From positions 9,051-24,947 of the forward strand of contig MHYD01000048.1 of NCBI GenBank assembly GCA_001824645.1: a stretch of DNA of 15,897 bases, in the 5' to 3' direction. Position numbers and translations under genes: made by a program. The notes under the pieces were generated by a model. The model was not told where the DNA came from. It saw only the letters and a list, made by a program, of their open reading frames with translations, and did no database searches. The stretch's first letter is position 1; every line of letters starts with the position of its first letter. Source of the stretch: Planctomycetes bacterium RBG_13_46_10 (GTDB lineage Bacteria > Planctomycetota > Phycisphaerae > Sedimentisphaerales > Anaerobacaceae). Of the stretch, positions 1-7,861 are shown piece by piece.

Positions 1-719
1 ATGCTTCCATATTCTGTTCCTAATTGCCGGATTGAATCGTTCGTGCTTCGCAATTTATCTTCCAGCAATTTCCGCTCTGCGTCCAGAAGATTTAATTTGC
101 GATCTTGCTCCTCGGAAGAGCTTGAAACTTCAACAGCCATATAAGCGTTTATAAAAGCATTGATAATCTGTTGAGCCTCTTCAGATTTTTTACTAACCAT
201 CGTTAGTTTCAAAAGCTCGGTGTTACGAACCGCCTTGGCACTAATAACTCCGGAGGAAATTGCTCGTTTTAATTTGGTCACTGCGTCAAGCTTAGTGTTA
301 TCTCCTGTTAATTTTTGTTTCATCTTTCCTGCTAAATCGGTTGATTCAGCTTCAAAGAAGGAAAGGTTTCTGTTCGCCAAATTGTCTGCCACTCTTTGTA
401 TAACACGCTCGCTGGTGATTAACTCTGCCTCGGTTAACATGGATATTTGTGCTGAGTTTTGTTCGCCGGTTAGAATGTTCATTAGAACAGGGCTAAATCT
501 CAATGCGCCAGTTACGGTATATTGGGGTTTGATTGAGAGCCATATAGCGGGCAGTCCGATTGCGCACATTATAGAGAAACCCAATAACAAAATATACCAG
601 CGATGTAATATGCCTTTGATTAAGTCGGGTGAGCCCTGGCCATTAAACTCCGGCGGGGTTCCAGTATTTACAAGCTTCTGCTCCAATAAACGGTCAGCAT
701 ATTTTTCTAAGTTGTTCAT
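1..719 (-). CDS. Wzz/GumC-type polysaccharide chain-length determinant, N-terminal part (cut by window edge)
   Basis: An open frame starts with ATG at 719 and runs without a stop to the window edge, giving 239 visible codons. An AAAGGAG ribosome binding site lies at 727-733, 7 bases before the ATG. The protein has a hydrophilic cytoplasmic N-terminus. A membrane segment follows at about residues 41-63 (starting WYILLLGF), then the beta-rich Wzz region (SIKPQYTVTGALRF, about 62-75). The visible part ends in a Lys/Glu-rich stretch from about residue 200, likely the start of the periplasmic coiled coil. This is the usual layout of inner-membrane chain-length regulators, which set polymer length for Wzy-dependent or exosortase-linked exopolysaccharides. 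The C-terminal half is outside the window, so I cannot say whether a second membrane segment or a fused tyrosine kinase is present. It follows the exosortase gene by 70 bases and is probably co-transcribed. Confidence 0.85.
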   Translation of the reverse strand, partial: MNNLEKYADRLLEQKLVNTGTPPEFNGQGSPDLIKGILHRWYILLLGFSIMCAIGLPAIWLSIKPQYTVTGALRFSPVLMNILTGEQNSAQISMLTEAELITSERVIQRVADNLANRNLSFFEAESTDLAGKMKQKLTGDNTKLDAVTKLKRAISSGVISAKAVRNTELLKLTMVSKKSEEAQQIINAFINAYMAVEVSSSSEEQDRKLNLLDAERKLLEDKLRSTNDSIRQLGTEYGS

Positions 720-726
720 TTTTTTT

Positions 727-733
727 CTCCTTT
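727..733 (-). promoter_or_regulatory. Ribosome binding site of the Wzz-like gene
   Basis: The minus strand reads AAAGGAG seven bases upstream of the ATG at 719. It is among the clearest Shine-Dalgarno sequences in the window and fixes the start of a gene that otherwise runs off the edge. Confidence 0.7.
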
Positions 734-789
734 ATATGAAGGACATATTCGATAAAGCTACAAAACGTTTTTTTACATTTATGGATACA

Positions 790-2778
790 TTATCCATTTT
801 GCCGTTCTATTATTATTATGTGTTGTTCTGTTGGAAGTGTTGTAAGTTTTGTTAAAAGCCATAACTCGGTGACTATTATTACAAGGGCCAAAGGCATCAT
901 CGCATAACCGCCAAAGTCATGGAAAATCTTTTCCCAATATTCACCACTAAGGATTGTAAAAATAATTGCTGTGATTGTTAACCGTATTGTGTTACACAAT
1001 AGAGCTATCGGCAGGCTTGATAACAAGATAATAAGCTTTTCCCACCAGGCTCGCTTGACTAACAGCACGACCATACCGCTAATTACAAAAAAGGCAGTGA
1101 CCATTCTCAGGCCGTTACATGCCTCAGCAACTGCCACGGTGGCACTGCCGACATGGATAAGATTACCTTCCTGTAAGACCTCGTAACCAAGCATTTCCAG
1201 ACAGAAGACGGCTGACGAAGTCGCCCAGCGTTGCATTGGTAATGTTACTGCAGTCTGAATCCGGTTTGGCCAGGGTAGCATTAAGCATAATAACAGCAAT
1301 GTTGTAATTGCCTTTCGGAAAATCTGCCAGCCAAACAAAAGCAAAACAACTGCAGCGATGCTTAGAACAATGGATAATCTTATCGCTGAACGATACATAA
1401 AAAACAGCCCAAAGAACCTGATTGCCTGTGCCAGGATTAAAGCAGATAAACCCCAAAAGACAGCCGGTTTTATAGGTTGCTTTATGATATCATGACGTCT
1501 GGCTATCAAGATATAAGCAGCAATGAAAGGGACTAAAAGACCGCTGGAGTATTCGTCACTTCTTTGCCATATATTCCAGAGGTCTTTTAGACCCGGCCAA
1601 TAAGACCACAAAAAAGCTAAGCAAACAAAAATAAGTGCTAAAGAGGGTGCAATCTTTATCTTTTCCAACTTTATCCACTCCGATAGTGTTTTGTTTATTT
1701 TGCTGAAATGGGCTTGTAACATACAATATATTTTGTTTGTGTTACCTTTAAGAGATTCCAATATGCTTCTAACAGAGTTAAGTACCGATGCTGGTTTAAA
1801 TGGTACTGACTGTTCTTCTATATAGAAGTTGCTTGGTACCCTTGCACTGTAATCAACGATGCATTGTTGAATTGTGCATTTCGATCCTATTTGTGCATTA
1901 TCCCAGAGGACACTATTTATTATTGTACTATTTTCACTAATATGAACGTTTCGTCCTATTATGGTCGGACCTATTATCACTGCACCTTTTGAAACATAGA
2001 CTCCCTCCATAAGAACAGTCGGACCAGTGATATGTGCGCCCTGTTTTATCTTAGTGCCGGTTGTAGCCCATACGTTTTGCAAGTTGCACTGATTATAATG
2101 TTTTAGAGGTATTGTGGATTCTGGCAGGTTTTCAAGATAATTAGCGATTGCATTTAAATATCCTTCCCTGTTGCGAAAGTTGCCAGCGTGATTTTGTAAA
2201 ACGGCTGCATGGATTGTTTTCCCTGCACGAAGCATTTCAGGAATTAAGCCTTCTTTGATATCAAAATAACCGGTTTTGGGGATGTATTCGATGACGCTGG
2301 GATTACATATATATATATCTGCCGGTTCTCCCATTAATCCGTTATCATCGGGCTTTGGATTAAACATCAAGGTCAAATCGGAGCCTCCTTCATTATGAGC
2401 CTTTATCAACTCATCGATTTTCGGAGGAGATATTATATTGGCAGGGAATACCAGATATAATGTGTTTGTTACGTTATCGACAGAATCTCGAAGGCACCCC
2501 GCAGTACCTATCGGTAAATCTTGGCTCAAAAAACTCAGCTTTGGATGATTTTCAAAATGTATTGTTCGCCTAAGTAATGAATCAGCACCATTAGAGCAGA
2601 TCGTGACATGCTTTATGCCTTGATCGGCTAAATGAACCAATAAACGTTCGAGGGCGGTTTTGTTTGCCACTGGCCATAAAGCTGTCGGTAAATATGGAGT
2701 TGCCCGACAACCGGCAAAGCTATGATCGCCTGCAAGTATTATAACTTGGATTAGTTTCTCCTTTGGCATGTTCATCAT
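790..2778 (-). CDS. Fusion of a degenerate NDP-sugar pyrophosphorylase-like domain, a left-handed beta-helix and an exosortase
   Basis: One uninterrupted 662-residue frame. Residues about 10-216 resemble the sugar nucleotidyltransferase fold (IILAG at 13-17, PVANK at 36-40, GTAG at 91-94). However, the PK lysine position reads Thr32, the GD metal-binding Asp reads Asn114 and the DIGTP Asp reads Asn200, so activity is doubtful. Residues about 234-314 look like hexapeptide repeats (IIGPTIIGRNVHI). From about 377 the protein is a multi-pass membrane exosortase: the EYSSGLLVP motif at 409-417, AEACNGLR with the catalytic Cys554, Arg599 in NTIRL and His620 in FHDFGG. Exosortases cleave and anchor surface proteins bearing a PEP-CTERM-type tail. 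No such substrate is encoded here. The start is one of ATGs 2778, 2775 or 2769, and none has a clear ribosome site. No Shine-Dalgarno precedes an internal Met at the domain border (1722), so a true fusion is likely. Confidence 0.85.
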   Translation of the reverse strand: MMNMPKEKLIQVIILAGDHSFAGCRATPYLPTALWPVANKTALERLLVHLADQGIKHVTICSNGADSLLRRTIHFENHPKLSFLSQDLPIGTAGCLRDSVDNVTNTLYLVFPANIISPPKIDELIKAHNEGGSDLTLMFNPKPDDNGLMGEPADIYICNPSVIEYIPKTGYFDIKEGLIPEMLRAGKTIHAAVLQNHAGNFRNREGYLNAIANYLENLPESTIPLKHYNQCNLQNVWATTGTKIKQGAHITGPTVLMEGVYVSKGAVIIGPTIIGRNVHISENSTIINSVLWDNAQIGSKCTIQQCIVDYSARVPSNFYIEEQSVPFKPASVLNSVRSILESLKGNTNKIYCMLQAHFSKINKTLSEWIKLEKIKIAPSLALIFVCLAFLWSYWPGLKDLWNIWQRSDEYSSGLLVPFIAAYILIARRHDIIKQPIKPAVFWGLSALILAQAIRFFGLFFMYRSAIRLSIVLSIAAVVLLLFGWQIFRKAITTLLLLCLMLPWPNRIQTAVTLPMQRWATSSAVFCLEMLGYEVLQEGNLIHVGSATVAVAEACNGLRMVTAFFVISGMVVLLVKRAWWEKLIILLSSLPIALLCNTIRLTITAIIFTILSGEYWEKIFHDFGGYAMMPLALVIIVTELWLLTKLTTLPTEQHIIIIERQNG

Positions 2779-2823
2779 CGAATGTTAGTTATAAGTTTAG
2801 TTGGTTGGTTTATACACGATAAT

Positions 2824-3315
2824 TTATCGAACAGGCTCATTTGTTAGCGATTGTAAAAATCTTGCAATGCGGTTGGCGACAGCTTGTGCCTGATTTTCTC
2901 TTATTTTCGGGACAAATGTTTTTAGCTGCTGAAGTTTGCCGGGTAGTTCCTCCACGTTGTATGCAGACAGTATATGGCCGAGTTTCTCAAATTTTCTTGC
3001 GATAGCTACTTGATGGTTATTGACGACCTCACCATATTTTTTCAACCGGGGTATGACAAGCAAAGGTTTTTTATTATCTAAAGCCATCGTTATCACACCC
3101 ATTCCGGCATGGCTAATTACGCTAGAGGCATCTTTCATATATTCATCAAACATATTCTTCGAAAGGGATGCAACTGATTTAAAGTTGCGTGGCTTGTAGG
3201 AAGTGTCACCTATTTGGGCAAATATTTCTTCTCTGAAGCCGTTTTCGCATACTTCATCTACTGTTCGCACAAGACGATCGAATGGGAATTGTGTCCCAAC
3301 AGTAAGAAAGATCAT
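2824..3315 (-). CDS. pssE: PssE/Alg13-like catalytic subunit of a split glycosyltransferase
   Basis: A 163-residue protein of the GT28 C-terminal / Alg13 type. It begins with MIFLTVGTQFPFDRL, the family's typical N-terminus. It carries the nucleotide-sugar binding signature SHAGMG (68-73), followed by KPLLVIPR (83-90) and NNHQ (99-102). In known pairs (PssD/PssE of rhizobia, Cps14F/Cps14G of pneumococci, Alg14/Alg13 of eukaryotes) this subunit carries the donor site, and the membrane-associated partner recruits it to a lipid-linked acceptor. Its ATG overlaps the TGA of the PssD-like gene (ATGA at 3312-3315), which implies translational coupling and a stoichiometric complex. The donor and acceptor sugars cannot be read from the sequence; glucuronic acid or GlcNAc would be typical. 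Confidence 0.88.
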   Translation of the reverse strand: MIFLTVGTQFPFDRLVRTVDEVCENGFREEIFAQIGDTSYKPRNFKSVASLSKNMFDEYMKDASSVISHAGMGVITMALDNKKPLLVIPRLKKYGEVVNNHQVAIARKFEKLGHILSAYNVEELPGKLQQLKTFVPKIRENQAQAVANRIARFLQSLTNEPVR

Positions 3316-3782
3316 ATTACTGTGCCCTCGTAATTAACATTGTGATACTTCTCAGCAAGTTCAGGCCATTGAACCAGGAATAAATCTGCAATATATCGAA
3401 CCATTTTTCCAGAAAGAGATATTTGCTCTACATTGGTGATACTATCTATCCATATTATTTTTGCACCGAGGATTTTACCCAAAAAACAAGTTACACAGCC
3501 AACGGCAGCACCGGTACTTATCACAATATCCGGCTTTTCTGTGAAAATAATCTTGGTGCAACGCAGTAATGCTTTAATTACTTTTATTAAATGTTGGCGG
3601 TTGCTTTCTCCGACGGTATAGACTCTGCCGAACGCACAAAGTTTTTCTGCTACGACAGTTGTTGTCGTAATCCAAAAAACCTCGTAATCCTTCCAGCTAT
3701 GTGAAAGTCTCAGCAATTGGCTCAAATGTCCACCTGCCGAAGCAGCCAAACAAATCCGCAAATTTTCTCTGTGCCTGCTCAT
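3312..3782 (-). CDS. pssD: PssD/Alg14-like subunit of a split glycosyltransferase
   Basis: A 156-residue protein with the Alg14/PssD glycine-rich N-terminus SAGGHL (15-20) followed by SQLLRL. The second family motif, PDIVISTGAAVG, lies at 84-95, and the helix after it (CVTCFLGKILGAKIIW) is hydrophobic. Proteins of this family act as membrane anchor and acceptor-binding half of a two-piece GT-B transferase; the partner is the gene immediately downstream. The ATG shares one base with the TAA stop of the preceding GT4-type gene (TAATG at 3780-3784), so three glycosyltransferase genes are translationally linked. No separate N-terminal membrane anchor is visible, unlike eukaryotic Alg14; membrane association would be peripheral or through the hydrophobic patch. 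Confidence 0.88.
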   Translation of the reverse strand: MSRHRENLRICLAASAGGHLSQLLRLSHSWKDYEVFWITTTTVVAEKLCAFGRVYTVGESNRQHLIKVIKALLRCTKIIFTEKPDIVISTGAAVGCVTCFLGKILGAKIIWIDSITNVEQISLSGKMVRYIADLFLVQWPELAEKYHNVNYEGTVI

Positions 3783-4978
3783 TAGTTATGATTTCGATTT
3801 TTCTCAAAAAGAGTTTGGAGAACTAATTCTGCCTTGCTATCCCACGTTGACATCTGAACCTTTTCCTTTCGTGCAGCTATTCGTTCGGGATTATCTTCTG
3901 ATAAAGCTTTCTCTATGCATTCGGCAAATTCATTCGGCGTCTTTGCCTGATAAATCACATCAGTATATTTTTGTAATTCTGGAAAAGGAGTGCTTACTAC
4001 TGGTTTTCCAAGAGCAAGATACTCTTTCAACTTTATTGGATTACATGCCTCGATCCAGCGGTTCTGCCGCCAGGGCATAATCGAAACGTCGAAACACTTG
4101 CCATAGTGGGGAATTTGCTCGTAAGGTTTTTTCCCTAACAACCACACATTTTTTCTCTTCTGTAAACCATTTACATTAGAAGAAGCTTCCCCTAAAAACA
4201 CGAATGACATTTCTGGCAGTAACTCAATTACTTTCTCTATAAATGGTATATCTGATGTATGTTCATCAATTGCTCCGAAAAAGCCAATAATGGGTTTTGG
4301 TATCCCTATCATTTCATTGGGTTGATGTGAGTTCTGTGCGGCCGTCGTAAATAGTTCATAATCAACGCCGTGGTCAAGGTAAAGAGCTTTTTTGCACTGG
4401 TTGGCTTCCTCGGAATACAATTTTTTGTTTACGAATATTGTCATGTCAGCGTTGGCTTTTAACTTCTGGTCATACTGCCGAATTGTTTCGCTATCAACGT
4501 TGGGATACTCTTCAAATCTGTCGGTCCGTTGGTAAACAAGATGACTCTTTTTCATTTGGATTGCAATCTCACAGGCAGCAGGACAAGCAACCCAAACTAA
4601 AGGATTATGTAGCTTCAATTTACGCATTATAGCCAATAACTGAGAACGTAAGAGGATTTCATTCACTGCTTTCAGGTAATTAACATGATGAACCGGCAGA
4701 GAAAAAGGACTGTATACCCAAAAATTTGCGATGGGCTGCTGTAATCCCATGAATATACTTTTCATTTTCCGTAACAATTTTTGTGAGAAGCTTCTACCCC
4801 CGCCGATAGATTTTTTAAGAGTTGGCTTTTGCATAACGATAGAGTTGATATAAAGGGTAGTTCCTAATCGGGCGAAGCGTTTCATCAATTGCATATCGAT
4901 ATGCCCACGATTCTTATACCACCAATCCTCGCCGCCAAAACAAATAACTTCTATCGTTTCTTTTGCTGCCATACACAT
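3782..4978 (-). CDS. GT4-type glycosyltransferase (GT-B fold)
   Basis: A 398-residue cytoplasmic enzyme with a two-domain GT-B layout. The N-terminal acceptor domain begins CFGGEDWWYKNRGH (13-26), a start I associate with TuaH-like transferases. The linker region has HGVDYELF (203-210). The C-terminal Rossmann domain opens with IGFFGAID (231-238), and EACNPIKLKEYLALGKPVV (310-328) contains the GT4 E-x7-Glu pair (Glu310, Glu319 here) and the donor-binding GKPVV. It probably adds one hexose to the repeat unit from a nucleotide-sugar donor with retention of configuration. A second Met at codon 3 is an equally good start. The stop overlaps the start of the PssD-like gene by one base. The preceding GT2 gene ends 43 bases upstream. 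Confidence 0.85.
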   Translation of the reverse strand: MCMAAKETIEVICFGGEDWWYKNRGHIDMQLMKRFARLGTTLYINSIVMQKPTLKKSIGGGRSFSQKLLRKMKSIFMGLQQPIANFWVYSPFSLPVHHVNYLKAVNEILLRSQLLAIMRKLKLHNPLVWVACPAACEIAIQMKKSHLVYQRTDRFEEYPNVDSETIRQYDQKLKANADMTIFVNKKLYSEEANQCKKALYLDHGVDYELFTTAAQNSHQPNEMIGIPKPIIGFFGAIDEHTSDIPFIEKVIELLPEMSFVFLGEASSNVNGLQKRKNVWLLGKKPYEQIPHYGKCFDVSIMPWRQNRWIEACNPIKLKEYLALGKPVVSTPFPELQKYTDVIYQAKTPNEFAECIEKALSEDNPERIAARKEKVQMSTWDSKAELVLQTLFEKNRNHN

Positions 4979-5021
4979 TACTGAACTCTGTAGAGTTGCA
5001 TAAGCTGGTTTGTCAGTTTTG

Positions 5022-5993
5022 TCACAATTTCTGCTCGATAACTTGTTTGTTAAGAAGTAACTTTTTCCAGTTAGTCAAACAATAGAACCCGCCTTTTAAA
5101 TAGGTCTTTGCCGTCTGAATTGCTTTGTTTCGGTCTTTTCTTCCTAATGCGGCGGTAATCCAATATGGAACTCTCAGTAGCATAAATATAGCGGTTAACA
5201 AACATGCAAAAACAAAGGCAGACCTGGATCTGTGTTTTTTCATGAATATCAGCTTGCTTCCGAAGAGTTGTAGTTTGAACTTATCGGCTGCCTTTTTTGT
5301 TGTTTGGCCTCCGTAATGAATAATCTCCGCATCTGGTGTAAACATAATTTTCCAGTCGTTTTGTCTAAAGCGAAAACACCAATCAGGATCGTCACCATAT
5401 ACAAAGTATTGCTGATCCATAAGTCCGACTTGCTCTATAGCTTTTCTGCGAACTAATGAGAAACATCCACAAACCACATCCACTTCCCTCACATCGTCGA
5501 AATCCCACCAAGTCATGTGTTCTCTGCCAAAAAGTCTGCTTCTGGGAAAAACCTTGTATAGATAGGTTGCAGAGAGAAACATATTTAATACCGAGGGGTA
5601 CTTAAAACATGTTCTTTGCAAGGAGAGATTGGGATTGAAGACTTTGCAGCCAACAACAGCGGCTTCTGGATGTTTGTCAGCAAACTCGACAGTTTTGCCT
5701 ATCGCATTATTCAGCACAATGGTATCTGAGTTCAGTAGTAAGATATACCTTCCTTTGGCTATTTCGATTCCCTGATTATTCGCCATAATGAAGCCTTTGT
5801 TCTCGTTGTTCTTGATCTTTATAACCTGAGGGAAATCCCGTGCTACCATTTCGCATGTGCCATCTTTTGAAGCATTATCAACATAGATGACTTCAAAAGT
5901 AATGCCGTTTGTTTGTTCATAAACAGATTTAAGGCAGTTTCGAACAAATTCTTTGACATTCCATGCGACAACAATTACAGAAACATCCACCAT
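5022..5993 (-). CDS. GT2 family glycosyltransferase (rhamnosyltransferase-like)
   Basis: Starting from the ATG at 5993 the protein has 323 residues and begins MVDVSVIVVAWN, exactly where GT2 enzymes of this group usually begin. The frame is open further to an ATG at 6056, which would add 21 poorly conserved residues. I prefer 5993 because AAGGA lies 7 bases before it. Motifs, numbered from this start: VDNAS at 38-42, LLNSD at 87-90 with the DXD-like Asp, and GDDPDWCFR at 200-208 including the catalytic-base region. A hydrophobic segment near 258-280 (FVFACLLTAIFMLL) suggests membrane association. The family is often annotated as rhamnosyltransferase, which would fit the Rml-like genes just upstream, but the sugar is not proven by the sequence. 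Its N-terminus resembles the GT2 relic at 8577-8669. Confidence 0.88.
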   Translation of the reverse strand: MVDVSVIVVAWNVKEFVRNCLKSVYEQTNGITFEVIYVDNASKDGTCEMVARDFPQVIKIKNNENKGFIMANNQGIEIAKGRYILLLNSDTIVLNNAIGKTVEFADKHPEAAVVGCKVFNPNLSLQRTCFKYPSVLNMFLSATYLYKVFPRSRLFGREHMTWWDFDDVREVDVVCGCFSLVRRKAIEQVGLMDQQYFVYGDDPDWCFRFRQNDWKIMFTPDAEIIHYGGQTTKKAADKFKLQLFGSKLIFMKKHRSRSAFVFACLLTAIFMLLRVPYWITAALGRKDRNKAIQTAKTYLKGGFYCLTNWKKLLLNKQVIEQKL

Positions 5994-6000
5994 ATTTCGT

Positions 6001-6005
6001 TCCTT
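6001..6005 (-). promoter_or_regulatory. Ribosome binding site favouring the internal GT2 start at 5993
   Basis: The minus strand reads AAGGA seven bases before the ATG at 5993. The longer alternative start at 6056 has only CTAG before it and no Shine-Dalgarno. Family alignment also begins at the inner Met, so this site decides the start. Confidence 0.5.
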
Positions 6006-6126
6006 ATCGTTTTGTGGCGAGTCGTTGATTTCACAAATTTGTGTTTGTGTATTCATCTAGCTCAAAAAATAAGTTTTAGTGCTTGTGAAGCTGGTATCCT
6101 GGCTTTATAGAATGTTGAGAATTAAG

Positions 6127-7083
6127 CTATCCGGTTAATTTTCTGAATACTCGAATGTTATAATATTCGTCTTTTTCATAATCACCAAACAATTCTTTAT
6201 GGCGATACAAATCATCTATTATGTCTTCTACAGCATATTGTGACTGAAAACCAAGATAGGTTTTTGCTCTATCTACAGCCACTTTGTAATTGCGGAAATC
6301 CTGTTTATTGTTGATTGTAATGGTGATTTTTTCCCCCGTCAGCTTTTCGATCTCATACTTTACCATATCACCGACCTGTCCAACTGTATAATTACCGGAG
6401 GCAACGTTATAGATACCACTAAGTGAGGAGTCTGCCTGAATAGCTCTTAGATAAGCTGTTGTGGCATCTCTGATATCAAGGATCGGCCGCCAAATAGAAG
6501 GATTATCAACCGTGATTTTCTTGCCGGTCATAGCGGATTTAAACATAGCATTTACAATTAGGTCCATTCTCATTCTTGGACTATAACCGCATACAGTGCC
6601 TTGCCTGAGAGCTATCACGGAAAAATTCTTATCATGAAGCTGCATTACACCTCTTTCACCTTGCAATTTAGAAATTCCATAAGGGTATCCACATGTCACA
6701 GGGCTATCTTCATCATAGAGCTCATTGACTGTGTAGCCATAAACCGAACAGGATGATGCATAAATGAATCTTTTGACACCGACCTGTTTGGCTATAAAAG
6801 CAACATAAGACGGCAAGGCTGCGTTAAAAACAAAGTTTTTGGAGGGATCAAATTCGGCCATTGGGTCATTTGACAAGCCAGCCAGAAATATGATTTGGTC
6901 GTATTGTTTGATATCCTGTTCATTGCATTTGAAGAGGTCTTTTTGCACCACTTTGCTTGTAGGTGGTAAGTAGTTGCCAAACCATAACAAGTCAATCACA
7001 TCGACATCGTAGCCTCGCTCAATCAGCTCTGGTACCAATACCGAACCGATATATCCTGCACCACCTGCTACTAAAATCTTCAT
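6127..7083 (-). CDS. Extended SDR: NAD-dependent nucleotide-sugar epimerase/dehydratase
   Basis: A 318-residue extended short-chain dehydrogenase. The NAD-binding motif GGAGYIG is at 7-13 (GxxGxxG form). Asp31 after the second strand fits NAD preference. The catalytic serine region SSCSVYG is at 110-116, and the YxxxK pair is Tyr135/Lys139 in YGISK. The downstream substrate part includes RQGTVCGYSPRMRMD and WRPILDIRDA, as in WcaG/GalE-like enzymes acting on nucleotide sugars. With the RmlC- and RmlD-like genes immediately upstream it forms a deoxysugar module; it may be a 4-ketoreductase, epimerase or dehydratase, and I cannot choose among these. The ATG is preceded at 7 bases by GGGGTGA, which partly matches the anti-Shine-Dalgarno. 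It lies 26 bases after the RmlD-like gene. Confidence 0.85.
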   Translation of the reverse strand: MKILVAGGAGYIGSVLVPELIERGYDVDVIDLLWFGNYLPPTSKVVQKDLFKCNEQDIKQYDQIIFLAGLSNDPMAEFDPSKNFVFNAALPSYVAFIAKQVGVKRFIYASSCSVYGYTVNELYDEDSPVTCGYPYGISKLQGERGVMQLHDKNFSVIALRQGTVCGYSPRMRMDLIVNAMFKSAMTGKKITVDNPSIWRPILDIRDATTAYLRAIQADSSLSGIYNVASGNYTVGQVGDMVKYEIEKLTGEKITITINNKQDFRNYKVAVDRAKTYLGFQSQYAVEDIIDDLYRHKELFGDYEKDEYYNIRVFRKLTG

Positions 7084-7109
7084 TTTTTCATCACCCCGTC
7101 TTTATAAAA

Positions 7110-7838
7110 TTATAGCTTGCTTATAGTTTCCTCGTACTTATCACAATTAAGTGATGTATCAGTCGGAACACTAAAACTAACATCCTTTATTGATAATTCT
7201 CCGATTTTTTTTGTTTGATCCAAACTTATCGCATATTCAAATACGGTTTTTCTTTTGCCTCCGATATGTATGACTCCTGTAATATTCTTATCTATTACTT
7301 TAATTATTTTTTTGGCGATAACTGAAACGCTCTCTCTGCTTGTCCACTGGTCAACGAAAGCTTTTTGATATGGGAAAATGTTTGGTCCGAATGTTGTTCT
7401 AATAATTAAAGATTTGTCGTACATTCGCACGGCGCATTCGCCACCCATTTTCGACCAGGCATACTTGTTAACCGGAAATACAGGATCGTCTTCGGCGTAG
7501 TTGCCTTTATCACCTTTGAAGACATAATCTGTCGATATATAGATCAGCCGAATACCAAATTCCATACAAAGTTTAACGACATTACTTGTGCCGGCGATAT
7601 TCACTTCAACTGCTCGCAAGGGGTCTTTATCAATCATTGGCGGAGAGGTAAACGCAGCAGCGTGAATGAGTAAATCACATCCATGAGACTGTACATACTT
7701 TTTCATTTGATTATAGTCAGTGACGTCAAATTCCTTAGAAGATGGGTAATCTATATCCGGCCTGATTTTTTTAAATTCAGAGCCAAGCAAACCGCTACCA
7801 CCGGTGAAAATTATCCTTGATTTACCTGTCGTCGCCAA
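7110..7838 (-). CDS. RmlD-like dTDP-4-dehydrorhamnose reductase family protein (short form, TTG start)
   Basis: A 242-residue SDR of the RmlD/sugar-nucleotide-binding family, shorter than the usual 285-300 residues of RmlD. The dinucleotide motif GGSGLLG is at 13-19, HAAAFT at 59-64, the family hallmark STDYVFKGDKG at 102-112 and the catalytic pair Tyr126/Lys130 in YAWSK. RmlD reduces the 4-keto group of a dTDP-deoxysugar after RmlC epimerisation. The C-terminal substrate domain looks reduced, yet the end (SLNCDKYEETISKL) matches the family's normal terminus, so it may be a naturally short subtype rather than a truncated gene. No ATG is in a suitable place; the start is TTG at 7838, supported by AAGGAG seven bases upstream. 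Confidence 0.82.
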   Translation of the reverse strand: MATTGKSRIIFTGGSGLLGSEFKKIRPDIDYPSSKEFDVTDYNQMKKYVQSHGCDLLIHAAAFTSPPMIDKDPLRAVEVNIAGTSNVVKLCMEFGIRLIYISTDYVFKGDKGNYAEDDPVFPVNKYAWSKMGGECAVRMYDKSLIIRTTFGPNIFPYQKAFVDQWTSRESVSVIAKKIIKVIDKNITGVIHIGGKRKTVFEYAISLDQTKKIGELSIKDVSFSVPTDTSLNCDKYEETISKL

Positions 7839-7845
7839 ATCCGAA

Positions 7846-7851
7846 CTCCTT
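7846..7851 (-). promoter_or_regulatory. Ribosome binding site supporting a TTG start
   Basis: AAGGAG on the minus strand, with a 7-base spacer to the TTG at 7838. It justifies calling a non-ATG start for the RmlD-like gene. It lies in the 23-base gap after the RmlC-like gene. Confidence 0.6.
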
Positions 7852-7861
7852 GAAAAAAGTG

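Noticed and set aside
220..855. 211-codon plus-strand open frame near the left edge
   Set aside because: It is antisense to the Wzz-like gene (1-719) and the end of the exosortase gene, has no family motifs, and its long open frame is explained by the codon composition of the genes opposite.
1163..1456. 97-codon minus-strand frame inside the exosortase gene
   Set aside because: Out-of-frame shadow of the exosortase membrane region, with no ribosome site or motif.
2817..2829. Palindrome CGATAA-T-TTATCG at the end of the PssE-like gene
   Set aside because: A six-base arm with a one-base centre cannot form a stable hairpin, it overlaps the stop codon, and a single copy gives no basis for calling an operator.
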